From NCBI GenBank assembly GCA_035998495.1, contig DASYHP010000077.1, positions 1 to 64,000 on the forward strand: a DNA stretch of 64,000 bases, given 5' to 3'. A model generated the notes under the pieces. It was given only the letters and a program-made list of their open reading frames with translations, did not search any database and had not been told where the DNA came from. A program made the position numbers and the translations under genes. Of the stretch, positions 33,897 through 42,438 are shown piece after piece (positions within the stretch are counted from its first letter, which is position 1; each line of letters begins with the position of its first letter). Source of the DNA: Mesorhizobium_B sp035998495. GTDB lineage: Bacteria > Pseudomonadota > Alphaproteobacteria > Rhizobiales > Rhizobiaceae.

Positions 33897-34826
33897 ATGA
33901 AGGAGATGGCCGACATCAGCGCGGAACCGCCGTCGGGGACGGGCGATGCTGGCGGTCCAGCGCCACGCGCTCCGGATACCCTGCCGAACCCCCGGGAAGG
34001 AACCGGCCATTCCCACTGGGTCGAGCGCGCCGTCGCGCTCACCGTGGCCGTTTGGGTCGTCGTTCTGATCTCGTTCTTGATCCTCTCGCAACGGCCGTGG
34101 GACCCCACCGGGGTCTTCTTCCTCAAAATCCTTCTGTCCTTTTCGATGGCGGTTCTCGCCGCCACGTCTCCCGGCTTCGTCAACCTCAGCTTCAATCTCG
34201 CGGGGCTCGCCGTTCGGGCCGGCGGAGCGATCGCGGTGTTCATTTTCGTCTTCACCCAGGCGCCGGCCGTCCCGGCCCTCGGCTTGGATGAGCCGAAGAT
34301 CGAGATGAACGACATCCGGACGATGGACTTTCGTTCTTTGGCAGGGCCGGGGGCTGAGGAAATGAATGCCTCGCCTGTCGCCGTCACAGTTCCCGTGGAG
34401 GTGAAGAAGGTTGCTCCCGCGTCGCGAACGGGAACGCTCAAAGGCAGCACCGTCTCATTCAGGTTCGGAGACAAGGACCTGGCCTACCAGTGGGAATATT
34501 TCGTGACGCTGCTGCCAGGGGTCGGCGGAACATGGCTTTCCAGCCGGGAGCTGGAGCCCGCCAGGGCCACCGATCTCGCGCCGGGCGCAACCTTCTCCCA
34601 GGAAGTCATGCATCTCGCGCAGGAAGGTCCTTCCTGGCTCGACTTCGTCGAACACCTGAGAGCGGCGAGCGCACCGATGGAGGTGTCGGTTCAAGCCGAC
34701 GTGGATGGCGGCGTGCAGGTGAAGACCTGCCGGTTCACGCCGTCGCGCTACAGGGGCGCCATCGAGGCGCTCGAATCCAGGCAAAAGCGGCTTCCCGGCT
34801 ATGTGAGCGTCCGATGCGAACGTTGA
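33897..34826 (+). CDS. Unrecognised membrane protein with C-terminal extracytoplasmic domain
   Basis: The product (about 309 residues) has a Pro-rich N-terminus of about 40 residues, then three hydrophobic segments (AVALTVAVWVVVLISFLIL; FFLKILLSFSMAVLAAT; GGAIAVFIFVFTQAPAV), then about 190 residues of soluble domain with KGSTVSFRFGDKDLAYQWEY and a final VKTCRF..SVRCER pair of cysteines. Starts at 33897 and 33906 are both possible; each has purine-rich sequence touching the ATG. The next gene overlaps its end. Composition is somewhat less GC-rich than that of neighbours. No family is recognised. Confidence 0.65.
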   Translation: MKEMADISAEPPSGTGDAGGPAPRAPDTLPNPREGTGHSHWVERAVALTVAVWVVVLISFLILSQRPWDPTGVFFLKILLSFSMAVLAATSPGFVNLSFNLAGLAVRAGGAIAVFIFVFTQAPAVPALGLDEPKIEMNDIRTMDFRSLAGPGAEEMNASPVAVTVPVEVKKVAPASRTGTLKGSTVSFRFGDKDLAYQWEYFVTLLPGVGGTWLSSRELEPARATDLAPGATFSQEVMHLAQEGPSWLDFVEHLRAASAPMEVSVQADVDGGVQVKTCRFTPSRYRGAIEALESRQKRLPGYVSVRCER

Positions 34827-35227
34827 AAACAGGGCTCATCCTGCTGGCAGCCCTGTCGGGCGCCGCGCAACCAGCGTCCGGCCAGGAAAGCGAAACCTTG
34901 TTCTCCGGCGATGGGCCGTTCGTCTATACGCTGGAGCCCGACGGGGCTCTGCAAGGGGGTCAAGTTCTCGGTCCCGGCGGTTTGGCCCAGCCCGGAGGCA
35001 ATCCCCAGGGACCTTGCGGCTACGATTCCCTGCCCGGCCGGGACATGTGGGCCGGCTGCCCTCCCACAACCGATCCCAGCGCGCCATCCCCGCCGCCCGT
35101 GAGCCCATGCGAGAACGGCATGTGTCCTCCCTCCGTCGGTTTGGGCGGCAGCATCGACCCCGAGTCGGGAGCCCCGCTGGTCGATGTGCTGCCCGGCTTC
35201 AGCGGCTTGGGCGTGCGGGTCGATTAG
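34814..35227 (+). CDS. Unrecognised exported Pro/Gly-rich protein
   Basis: The 137-residue product has a signal peptide (MRTLKTGLILLAALSGAAQP, cleavage near ASG) and a mature part rich in Gly, Pro and Ser, with four cysteines in GPCGYDS, WAGCPPT and SPCENGMCPP that could form two disulfides. ATG 34814 lies 13 bp inside the upstream gene, indicating translational coupling, so the two products probably work together. No homologue is recognised. Confidence 0.65.
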   Translation: MRTLKTGLILLAALSGAAQPASGQESETLFSGDGPFVYTLEPDGALQGGQVLGPGGLAQPGGNPQGPCGYDSLPGRDMWAGCPPTTDPSAPSPPPVSPCENGMCPPSVGLGGSIDPESGAPLVDVLPGFSGLGVRVD

Positions 35228-35238
35228 ACGCTTGGTCG

Positions 35239-35255
35239 GCCCCTCACCGAGGGGC
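35239..35255. terminator. Small hairpin between convergent genes
   Basis: GCCCCTC (35239-35245) and GAGGGGC (35249-35255) form a stem with a 3-nt loop at the convergent ends of the exported-protein gene and actR. The T-run after it is only three bases, so its terminator role is weak. It overlaps the last codons of actR. Confidence 0.4.
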
Positions 35256-35825
35256 GCGTTTCGCCAGGATCCGCTGCAGCGTGCGGCGGTGCATGTTGAG
35301 CCGCCGCGCGGTTTCCGACACGTTGCGCTCGCACATCTCATAGACGCGCTGGATGTGCTCCCAGCGCACGCGGTCGGCCGACATCGGGTTCTCCGGCGGC
35401 GCGGCCGGCGTCTCGCCGGTGCGGGTCAGCGCGGAAAAGATGTCGTCGGCGTCGGCGGGTTTGGACAGATAGTCCACCGCGCCGAGCTTCACGGCGGTCA
35501 CGGCGGTCGCGATGTTGCCATAGCCCGTCAGGATCACGGTTCGCGCGTCGGGCCGCTGGTCGCGGATGGCCGCCACCACGTCGAGCCCGTTGCCGTCGGA
35601 GAGCCGCATGTCCACGACCGCATAGGCCGGCGCGCGGGCGCGCGCCTTGGCCACGGCCTCCTCCACGCTCTCGGCCGTGTCCACCGAAAAGCCGCGGCTT
35701 TCCATGGCCCGCGCCAGCCGCTGGAGGAAGGGCTTGTCGTCGTCCACGATGAGAAGGCTCGCATCGGCCCCGAGGACCAGGGGGGAGGCGCCGCCCGCGG
35801 CAACCCCAAGCGCTTGTTCGTTCAT
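35244..35825 (-). CDS. actR: Redox response regulator ActR/RegA
   Basis: The 193-residue product has a receiver domain with LLIVDDDKPF, phospho-acceptor Asp72 in VVDMRLSDGNG, TGYGNIATA and the conserved Lys in LSKPADAD. A proline-rich hinge follows (PAAPPENPMS), then a Fis-type helix-turn-helix RNVSETARRLNMHRRTLQRI, which is the RegA/ActR/PrrA recognition helix. It controls redox-dependent genes for respiration, carbon and nitrogen metabolism. The histidine kinase gene lies 94 bp upstream on the same strand. Confidence 0.94.
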   Translation of the reverse strand: MNEQALGVAAGGASPLVLGADASLLIVDDDKPFLQRLARAMESRGFSVDTAESVEEAVAKARARAPAYAVVDMRLSDGNGLDVVAAIRDQRPDARTVILTGYGNIATAVTAVKLGAVDYLSKPADADDIFSALTRTGETPAAPPENPMSADRVRWEHIQRVYEMCERNVSETARRLNMHRRTLQRILAKRAPR

Positions 35826-35919
35826 GGGAAAACACCTTCGCTGATTGTCCTGGATATAGGCACGAAGGCTTCGCATTTCCATTTCGTCCCGAGGCGATTT
35901 GACGCAAAGGAAGCAGGCG

Positions 35920-37242
35920 TCAGGCCAGCGCCGGCTCGCGGGCGCCGGCCGCGTCCGAGCCGAGGTCGAACAGGGAGCGCGGCCAGGAGACCTCCACGGC
36001 CGCGCCCTCGTTGGGCGTGTTGGAGTTGTTGAAGGAAAGGCTCGCGCCGGAGCGCTCCAGAAGCGTCTTGGCGATGAACAGCCCGAGCCCCAGCCCCCCG
36101 CCGGGCTCGCTGCCGGCGCGGGTCGAGATATAGGGCTCGCCGATGCGGTCCATCACCTCGGGCGGGAACCCCGGGCCGTCGTCCAGGATCGAGATCCTTA
36201 CACGGGCCTCGTCCCACTGGTAGCGCAGGCGGACCTTCTCCCGCGCGAAATCGACGGCGTTCTCCACGAGATTGCCCAGGCCGTAGATCACCCCGGCATT
36301 GCGCCGCGCGACCGGCTCGGGCCCGCGCCGCTCCTGCGCCTCCACCTCGATGCGCAGACCGAAGTCGCGGTGCGGCGCGGTCACCTCCTCGATCAGCGAG
36401 GTCAGCGGCATGCGCGCAAGATGCTCCTCGCTGGTGGCGGAAAGGCTGGCGAGCCGCTTCAGGATCTCGCGGCAGCGCTCGCTCTGGGTGCGCAGAAGCG
36501 TCACGTCCTCGTGGAAGCGCGGGTCCGCGCCCAGCGCCTTCTCCATCTCGCGCGCCACCACCTGGATCGTGGCGAGCGGCGTGCCGAGCTCATGCGCGGC
36601 CGCCGCCGCCAGCCCGTCCAACGCCGACAGGTGCTGCTCGCGCTGGAGCACGAGCTCGGTGGCGGTCAGCGCGTTGGCGAGCTGGCGCGCTTCTTCCGCC
36701 ACGCGCCACACATAGACGGCGGTGAAGAGGATCGTGGACACGACGGCCACCCAGATGCCGGCCACGTAAAGGAACGGCATCTGCAGGTTCGCGCCCTGGG
36801 GCCAGGGCAGGGGCAGGCGGTAGAAGGCGAGGATCGTGGCGGCTGCCACCACGATGGCGCCGAGCCAGGCCGTGTAGCGCAAGGGCAGCGTGGTGGCCGA
36901 CACCACGACCGGCACCACGAGCAGGAGCGCGAACGGGTTGGTGAGGCCGCCCGTCACATAGAGCAGGCCCGAAAGCTGGAGCGCGTCGAACACCAGCACG
37001 GCAAGCGCCGCGCCCGCCTTCAGGCGATGGGCCGCCGGAAAGCGGAAGGCGAGGAAAAGGTTGAGCCAGGCGGCGGACGCGATCAGCGCGAAGCAGACGC
37101 CTACGGGCAGGGGGAAGTCGAGCCCGTAGGCGACGAGGAGCACGGTGAGGCTTTGGCCGGCCACCGCCAGCCAGCGCAGGCGGATCAGCGTGTTGAGCCG
37201 GAGCCGTCGGCTTTGCAGGTCGGGCGGGGACAGATCGGCCAT
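35920..37242 (-). CDS. actS: Redox sensor histidine kinase ActS/RegB
   Basis: The 440-residue product has an N-terminal membrane domain of six helices carrying the quinone-sensing heptapeptide GGLTNPF (residues 98-104). The phosphorylated His217 is in AAHELGTPLATIQ. Cys257 in SERCREIL lies 40 residues later, the same spacing as His225 and the redox-active Cys265 of Rhodobacter RegB. The ATPase domain has NLVENAVDFA, DDGPGFP and GGGLGLGLF. It phosphorylates ActR when the quinone pool is reduced. Confidence 0.94.
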   Translation of the reverse strand: MADLSPPDLQSRRLRLNTLIRLRWLAVAGQSLTVLLVAYGLDFPLPVGVCFALIASAAWLNLFLAFRFPAAHRLKAGAALAVLVFDALQLSGLLYVTGGLTNPFALLLVVPVVVSATTLPLRYTAWLGAIVVAAATILAFYRLPLPWPQGANLQMPFLYVAGIWVAVVSTILFTAVYVWRVAEEARQLANALTATELVLQREQHLSALDGLAAAAAHELGTPLATIQVVAREMEKALGADPRFHEDVTLLRTQSERCREILKRLASLSATSEEHLARMPLTSLIEEVTAPHRDFGLRIEVEAQERRGPEPVARRNAGVIYGLGNLVENAVDFAREKVRLRYQWDEARVRISILDDGPGFPPEVMDRIGEPYISTRAGSEPGGGLGLGLFIAKTLLERSGASLSFNNSNTPNEGAAVEVSWPRSLFDLGSDAAGAREPALA

Positions 37243-37943
37243 AGGGAGAATGTAGAGGGCCTGGGCCGCCAGGGGCAGTGGGCGTTTCGTCCCTGCCCTG
37301 CCCGGGAGACGTCATGGATGCCCCCTCCCCCTCATGCCCGCCTCGGCCCCCCCTCCCATCGTCATCCTCGGGCTCCGACCCGAGGATCCATTCCGTGACC
37401 TCGCCTGCCGCCGGCCGTCGAGAACCTGGCGCTCGGAGCCCTGCTGGCTCGAAGGCCGAGCACGCGTGGACAGATTTTCCGGCCCGCGAACTTTCTTTCC
37501 AGCCCGTTCAGGCGCTTAGCGCCACTGTGCCGAAAAAGTGCGGGCGTTTTGTCCACGCTCTTCCGCATGTCCCTTACTCTGCCCCTGCTTCTTCACGGGA
37601 AGGCGGGTCTAGAACCGAGGACGCGCGGAGGAGCCGGTGCTGGATCGGTCGGGCGACGGTGGCCCGGCTGGGCGATGAGCCCGTGAGGTCCAGGCCCCAG
37701 GGGAGGACGGCGCGCGCACGGCAAAAGCGTGCAAGCGCCGCCTGGATCCGGGGCAAGCAGCCGACGGCATGCGTGGCGCGAGCCACCTAACACAACAGTC
37801 GGAAGGCGAGCGCCACGCATGCCGCTTCCCGAACCTCTCAAGGAGAGGGGACGCTCTTTGACATTGGCCAGACGCGAAAGCGGGCGTGGCGATAATGAAG
37901 CTTGTCTGCCGCACGAAGCGCAGCGGCGGCGCAAGCACAAAAA
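37243..37943. other. Gene-free, repeat-containing region upstream of actS
   Basis: About 700 bp with no supported gene. It holds an inverted repeat, CATCCTCGGGCTCCGACCCGAGGATCCA (37369-37396 approximately), of a type common in alphaproteobacterial intergenic DNA. It also holds a possible diverged copy of the palindromic element near 37530-37570 (CCGAAAAAGTGCGGGCGTTTT), and CTCTCAAGGAGAG sequence near 37830. Short frames here have no ribosome sites. Confidence 0.5.
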
Positions 37944-38070
37944 CCCACCTCCCCCTTGTGGGGAGGTCGCGAGCGCAGCGAGCGGGTGGGGGTAAATGAC
38001 ACGCCGTGCTGAGCTGGATCACCCCCACCCGGCCCTTGCAGGGCCGACCTCCCCACAAGGGGGAGATGGG
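37944..38070. repeat. Pair of inverted roughly 50-bp intergenic repeats
   Basis: Copy 1 (37944-37993) reads CCCACCTCCCCCTTGTGGGG, AGGTCG and ends GCGGGTGGGGGT. Copy 2 (38021-38070) is its reverse complement: ACCCCCACCC, then CGACCTCCCCACAAGGGGGA and GATGGG. Each copy also contains its own short palindrome. The pair could form a long hairpin of about 50 paired bases with a 27-base loop. Similar units occur between genes in many Hyphomicrobiales. Confidence 0.75.
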
Positions 38071-38074
38071 CCGT

Positions 38075-39289
38075 TCAGCCCTCCCGCCGGCGTTCCAGAA
38101 ACGCCCGCATCCGTTCGAGCGCGCGGGAAATGTTCTCCTCGGAATTGGCGTAGGACAACCGGATGTAGCCCTCGCCCAGCACGCCGAAATCGGGGCCGCC
38201 GATGGTGGCGACGCCCGCCTCCTCCAAAAGCGCGGAGGCGAGCGGCTTGGCCTTCCAGCCCGTGCCGGAAATGTTGGGAAAAGCGTAGAACGCCCCCTTG
38301 GGCGTCACGCAGGACACGCCGGGAAGCGCGTTGAGCCCCGCCACCACGAGCTTGCGCCTGGCGTTGAAGGCGCGCATCATCGCCTCCACGGGTTCTTGCG
38401 GCCCGTCGATCGCGGCGATTCCCGCATATTGGGCAGGCGCGTTCACGCAGGACCAGCAGTTGACCGCGAGCTTGCGCGCCTTGTCCAGGAGATGCGCGCC
38501 CTTGGCCCCCGCCGGCCACACCGACCAGCCCATGCGCCAACCCGTCATGGCCCAGGTCTTCGACCAGCCGTTGAGCACGACGAGGCGGTCGGCAAGCTCC
38601 GGGAATTCGAAGAGCGAGGTGTGCGCGAGCCCGTCATAGATCATGGCGTCGTAGATCTCGTCCGACAGCACGGCAACATGCGGGTGGCGGTCGAGCCCGC
38701 GAACCAGTTTCTCGATTTCTTCGCGGGGCGTCACCCCGCCCGTCGGGTTGGCGGGCGAGTTGACGATGAGCAGCCGCGTCCTGGGCGTGATCAGCCCCAG
38801 CGTTTCCTCGGCCGAAAACGCAAAACCGTTCTCTTCGCGGATCGGCACGGGAACGGGCGTTGCCCCCGTGAACTCGATCATGGAGCGGTAGATGGGGAAA
38901 CCGGGATCGGGGTAGAGGATTTCAGCATTCGGCTCGCCGAACATCAGGATCGCCGCGAACATCGTCGGCTTGCCGCCGGGCAGGATCATGATGCGGTCGG
39001 GCGAGACCTCGACATTGGTGCGCGACAGGATGCGCCGCGCCACCGCTTCGCGCAGGGGCAGGATGCCGTTGGCGGGCGTGTAGCCGTGATGGCCCTCGCG
39101 CAGCGCCCGGACCGCCGCTTCCACGACATGCTCGGGCGTGGAAAAATCGGGCTGGCCGATGCCGAGATTGACGATGTCGCGGCCGGCTTGCGCAAGCGCT
39201 GTCGCCCGCGCGAGCACGGCGAAGGCGTTCTCCTCGCCCAGCCGGTCGAAGGCGGGAACGGTGCGCAGCGCGGAAGCGGTCTGGAGCAT
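38075..39289 (-). CDS. Pyridoxal-phosphate aminotransferase, class I/II
   Basis: The 404-residue fold-type I enzyme has NLGIGQPDFSTP at the N-terminus, LPGGKPTMFAAI, NSPANPTGG, DEIYDAM and the PLP lysine in NGWSKTWAMTGWRMGW, plus a C-terminal arginine in YIRLSYA for the substrate carboxylate. It belongs to the aspartate/aromatic aminotransferase I-gamma group; the amino donor is not clear. ATG 39289 is used. The GNAT gene is divergent with an 80-bp gap. Confidence 0.9.
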   Translation of the reverse strand: MLQTASALRTVPAFDRLGEENAFAVLARATALAQAGRDIVNLGIGQPDFSTPEHVVEAAVRALREGHHGYTPANGILPLREAVARRILSRTNVEVSPDRIMILPGGKPTMFAAILMFGEPNAEILYPDPGFPIYRSMIEFTGATPVPVPIREENGFAFSAEETLGLITPRTRLLIVNSPANPTGGVTPREEIEKLVRGLDRHPHVAVLSDEIYDAMIYDGLAHTSLFEFPELADRLVVLNGWSKTWAMTGWRMGWSVWPAGAKGAHLLDKARKLAVNCWSCVNAPAQYAGIAAIDGPQEPVEAMMRAFNARRKLVVAGLNALPGVSCVTPKGAFYAFPNISGTGWKAKPLASALLEEAGVATIGGPDFGVLGEGYIRLSYANSEENISRALERMRAFLERRREG

Positions 39290-39369
39290 TTTTCGGGGCC
39301 CTGGTGGCGCTTGGATGTCGGCGCTTTTCTTGAAAGCCTCGTCGGGCGCTGTCAAATGGAGGCTTTCTC

Positions 39370-40062
39370 GTGCCAGCAGACGACCAGAACAACCCGGACC
39401 TCCGCCGCTGGCAGCCGCGGCCAAAGCCCCCGCGCGAGGTGCTGGAAGGCTTTTTCACGCGGCTCGAGCCGTTCTCGGCGGCAGCCCACGGTGACGGGCT
39501 CTTTTCCGCATCCAGCGTGCCGGACGCGGCGGACCGATTCCGCTGGCTGCCCGAAGCGCCGCCATCTAGCCGCGAGGCGTTCCAGCCCTGGCTGGAAAAG
39601 GCCGAAGCGAGCGAAGACCCGCTCTATTTCGCGGTCATCGATCACGCGACGGGGCAGGTCGGCGGCCGGCAGACGCTTTTGCGCATCGAGCCGGCGCACG
39701 GCGTGGCGGAGATCGGCCACATCTACTGGGCGCCGCCCGTCGCGCGCCGCCCGGCGGCCACCGAGGCGCTGTTCCTGTTCGCGGAACTTCTCTTCGACCG
39801 CCTCGGCTATCGCCGCTTCGAGTGGAAGTGCAACGACTTGAACGCGCCCTCCAAGCGCGCCGCCCTGCGCTTCGGTTTCCAGCCCGAGGGCGTGTTCCGC
39901 CAGCACATGGTGGTGAAGGGCGAGAACCGCGACACGGCGTGGTTCTCCATCATCGACAAGGATTGGCCGGCGCTGCGCTCGGCCTACCAGGCGTGGCTCG
40001 ACCCCGCGAACTTCGACGCGCAGGGCCGGCAACGCCGCCGGCTGGAGGATTTCCGCGGCTAA
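39370..40062 (+). CDS. GNAT N-acetyltransferase (RimJ/RimL-like)
   Basis: The 230-residue product shows the GNAT core: AVIDHATGQVGGRQTLLRI, EIGHIYWAPPVARRPAATEA (acetyl-CoA loop region), FEWKCNDLNAPSKRAALRFGF and FSIIDKDWPAL. It is of the RimL type, which in this lineage often acts on small molecules or protein N-termini; the substrate is unknown. The start is GTG 39370. Confidence 0.85.
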   Translation: MPADDQNNPDLRRWQPRPKPPREVLEGFFTRLEPFSAAAHGDGLFSASSVPDAADRFRWLPEAPPSSREAFQPWLEKAEASEDPLYFAVIDHATGQVGGRQTLLRIEPAHGVAEIGHIYWAPPVARRPAATEALFLFAELLFDRLGYRRFEWKCNDLNAPSKRAALRFGFQPEGVFRQHMVVKGENRDTAWFSIIDKDWPALRSAYQAWLDPANFDAQGRQRRRLEDFRG

Positions 40063-40196
40063 GCCGTGGCGGAAGCCGGCGTGAACGCTCGATTGGCCCT
40101 TGCTGTTGACGCGGAAACCGCGTTTCTCGGGCAAGCCGGCTCCACGGGTTCGGAAAGTGGTCTAATCTGGCGCGGGCAAAGGGCGTGGGGCTGGCG

Positions 40197-40418
40197 ATGG
40201 TTGAAGACGAGGAGCCGGGCAGGACGCGAAAAACGGTGGTCGCCGCGCTGGCCCTGTTGCTGGGTTTCGCGCTGCTCGCCTATTTCCTGCCGCCGGTCAT
40301 GCTGTGGCTGGCCGACGTCTCGCCTTGGGCGGCCGCGGCCGCCGTGGCCATCTTTCTCCTGCTCCCCTTTGTCGTCTTCGGCCTGAGAGGCCGTTTCCAG
40401 CGGAGGAATGATCGGTGA
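40197..40418 (+). CDS. Small two-helix membrane protein
   Basis: The 73-residue product has two hydrophobic helices (VVAALALLLGFALLAYFL and AAAAAVAIFLLLPFVVFGL) flanked by charged ends (EEPGRTRK and RGRFQRRNDR). Its TGA overlaps the GTG of denD by 4 bp, so it is translationally coupled to that gene. The family is not recognised. Confidence 0.6.
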   Translation: MVEDEEPGRTRKTVVAALALLLGFALLAYFLPPVMLWLADVSPWAAAAAVAIFLLLPFVVFGLRGRFQRRNDR

Positions 40419-41392
40419 GGGTTCTCATAACAGGGGCGGCCGGCATGATCGGCCGCAAGCTGGTGGCCCGGCTGGCCCAAGACGGAGAGGTGGCCGGCCG
40501 CAAAATCTCGGCGCTGGACCTGCACGACATCTTTCCCCCGCCCGCGCCCGAAATGCCAGGCGTCGAAATCACGCCCTTGGCCTCCGACTTCGCCGCGCCG
40601 GGAGAGGCGCAAAAGCTCGCGGCGCGGAGGCCGGACCTCGTCTTCCACCTCGCCGGCGTGGTATCGGGCGAAGCGGAAGCGAACTGGGAACTGGGCTATC
40701 GCGTGAACCTCGACGGCACGCGCGCCTTGTTCGACGCCATCAAGGACGCCGGCAACAAGCCCCGGGTGGTGTTCGCCTCCTCCATCGCCGTGTTCGGCGC
40801 GCCGTTCCCGGAGGTCATTCCCGACGACTTCCATCCTACGCCGCTGACCTCCTACGGCACGCAGAAGCTGATGGGCGAGTTGATCCTTGCTGACCACACG
40901 CGGCGCGGGTTCCTCGACGGCGTGGGCATCAGGCTGCCGACGATCTGCGTGCGGCCCGGAAAACCCAACAAGGCGGCGTCGAGCTTCTTTTCTGGCATCA
41001 TCCGCGAGCCCCTGGCAGGCCAGGAAGCAGTGCTGCCCGTGCCCCGCGACGTCGTGCACACCCATGCGAGCCCGCGCTCGGCCGTCGGCTTCCTCCTCCA
41101 CGCCGCCGGTCTTGACGGCGAGAAAATCGGCCCGCGCCGCAACCTCGTGATGCCGGGCGTGGGCGTCAGCGTGGGCGAGCAGATCGAGGCCCTGCGGCGC
41201 GTGGCGGGCGAGCACGTCGCGAGCCGCATCCGCGAGGAGCTCGACCCCGCGATCTGGGCGATCGTCCAGAACTGGCCGACGCGCTTCGAGGCCGCGCGGG
41301 CGCGCGAGCTGGGCTTTTGTGCCGAAACCAGCTTCGAGGAGATCATCCACGTCCATGTCGAGGACGAGCTCGGCAGCAGGCTGCCGGACTGA
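40415..41392 (+). CDS. denD: D-erythronate dehydrogenase (DenD)
   Basis: The 325-residue extended SDR has GAAGMIGRKL for NAD binding, FHLAGVVSGEAEANWELGYRVNL, SSIAVFG and catalytic Tyr147/Lys151 in SYGTQKLMGE, and RLPTICVRPGKPN. These segments are typical of DenD, which oxidises D-erythronate at C2. The partner genes of the erythronate pathway (otnK/otnC or denD-linked) are not in the neighbourhood, so physiological use is uncertain. GTG 40415 overlaps the small membrane gene. Confidence 0.85.
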   Translation: MRVLITGAAGMIGRKLVARLAQDGEVAGRKISALDLHDIFPPPAPEMPGVEITPLASDFAAPGEAQKLAARRPDLVFHLAGVVSGEAEANWELGYRVNLDGTRALFDAIKDAGNKPRVVFASSIAVFGAPFPEVIPDDFHPTPLTSYGTQKLMGELILADHTRRGFLDGVGIRLPTICVRPGKPNKAASSFFSGIIREPLAGQEAVLPVPRDVVHTHASPRSAVGFLLHAAGLDGEKIGPRRNLVMPGVGVSVGEQIEALRRVAGEHVASRIREELDPAIWAIVQNWPTRFEAARARELGFCAETSFEEIIHVHVEDELGSRLPD

Positions 41393-41402
41393 GCAAACCT
41401 CT

Positions 41403-42401
41403 TCAGGCCTGGAGGCTGGCCGAGAGCAGAAGCAGGCCGAACAGGAAGACGAGCCCCGCCCCTGCGATCTCGATGCCGTGATGCAGGCGGTCGGCGAAAC
41501 CCCCGCCGCCGGCGAGGCGGATCGCCACGTCCTTGGCCGTGACCGCGAGGATGGCGAGCACGGAGACGGTGATGGCCGTGCCGAGCGCCATGGCGAGCAC
41601 GGAAAGCACACCACCCATCCAGAGCCCGTTCAGGAAGGCGAAGGAGAGCACGATCAGCGCGCCCGTGCAGGGCCTGACGCCCACCGCCGCAACGGCCGTC
41701 CAGGCCGCGCGACCGCCCAAGCGCTCACCGCCTAGCAGCTTCGGGTCGGGCGCATGGGCGTGGTCGCAGGCGCAGGCTTCGCCATGGGCGTGGTGATGAT
41801 GGACCTCTTGCACGGCCGCAGCGCCCAGGCTGTGCGCCCGGCGCGGCGCGCCCGGCGACGCGAAACCCGCTTTGCGCCACAGGAGCCAAAGTCCGAACAG
41901 CGTGATCAGCGCATAGCTCGCCACTTCCAGGAACCACGCCGCATCGGTCATGGACACGGCCGTGCCCCGCAGAAGAAGGAACACGAGCCCCATCAGCACG
42001 ACCGCGCTCACGGCCTGCAGGAAGGCCGAGACGAAGGAGAGCAGGACGCCGCGCCTCAGCGTCGCCTCGTTGGCAAGCATGTAGGAGGAGATCACCGCCT
42101 TGCCGTGGCCGGGGCCCGCGGCATGGAACACGCCATAAAGGAACGACAATCCGACAAGCACGCCGATGCCGCCCTGGCCGTCGCGCATGGCTTTGAGCGC
42201 GCCGGTGAGCGAGCGGTAGAAGCTCTGCTGCTGGGCGTTGATCCAGTTGAGGGTGGAAGAAAACTGCCCCGTCGAGGGCATCTGGGCCTCGCTCGCGCCG
42301 ATGCCGAGCGAGCTCTGCGCATGCGCATGGCCGATGAGGTGGGTCAGCACGTAAACCGCGGCCAAGACCCCGAACGTGACGCGAACCGTCTTCTTGTTCA
42401 T
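41403..42401 (-). CDS. Nickel/cobalt exporter, NicO/RcnA family
   Basis: The 332-residue product has a signal-like first helix, then about six further membrane helices. The first metal motif FHAAGPGHGKAVISSY and the second GVRPCTGALIVLSF are diagnostic of NicO. A cytoplasmic His-rich loop (EVHHHHAHGEACACDHAHAP) separates the two halves and should bind metal. The DUF1007 gene lies 37 bp upstream on the same strand, a common pairing. It is convergent with denD with only 10 bp between the stops. Confidence 0.9.
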   Translation of the reverse strand: MNKKTVRVTFGVLAAVYVLTHLIGHAHAQSSLGIGASEAQMPSTGQFSSTLNWINAQQQSFYRSLTGALKAMRDGQGGIGVLVGLSFLYGVFHAAGPGHGKAVISSYMLANEATLRRGVLLSFVSAFLQAVSAVVLMGLVFLLLRGTAVSMTDAAWFLEVASYALITLFGLWLLWRKAGFASPGAPRRAHSLGAAAVQEVHHHHAHGEACACDHAHAPDPKLLGGERLGGRAAWTAVAAVGVRPCTGALIVLSFAFLNGLWMGGVLSVLAMALGTAITVSVLAILAVTAKDVAIRLAGGGGFADRLHHGIEIAGAGLVFLFGLLLLSASLQA

Positions 42402-42438
42402 CCCGCCTTCTCCGACGCGCCGCTCGGACGCTAATGCC

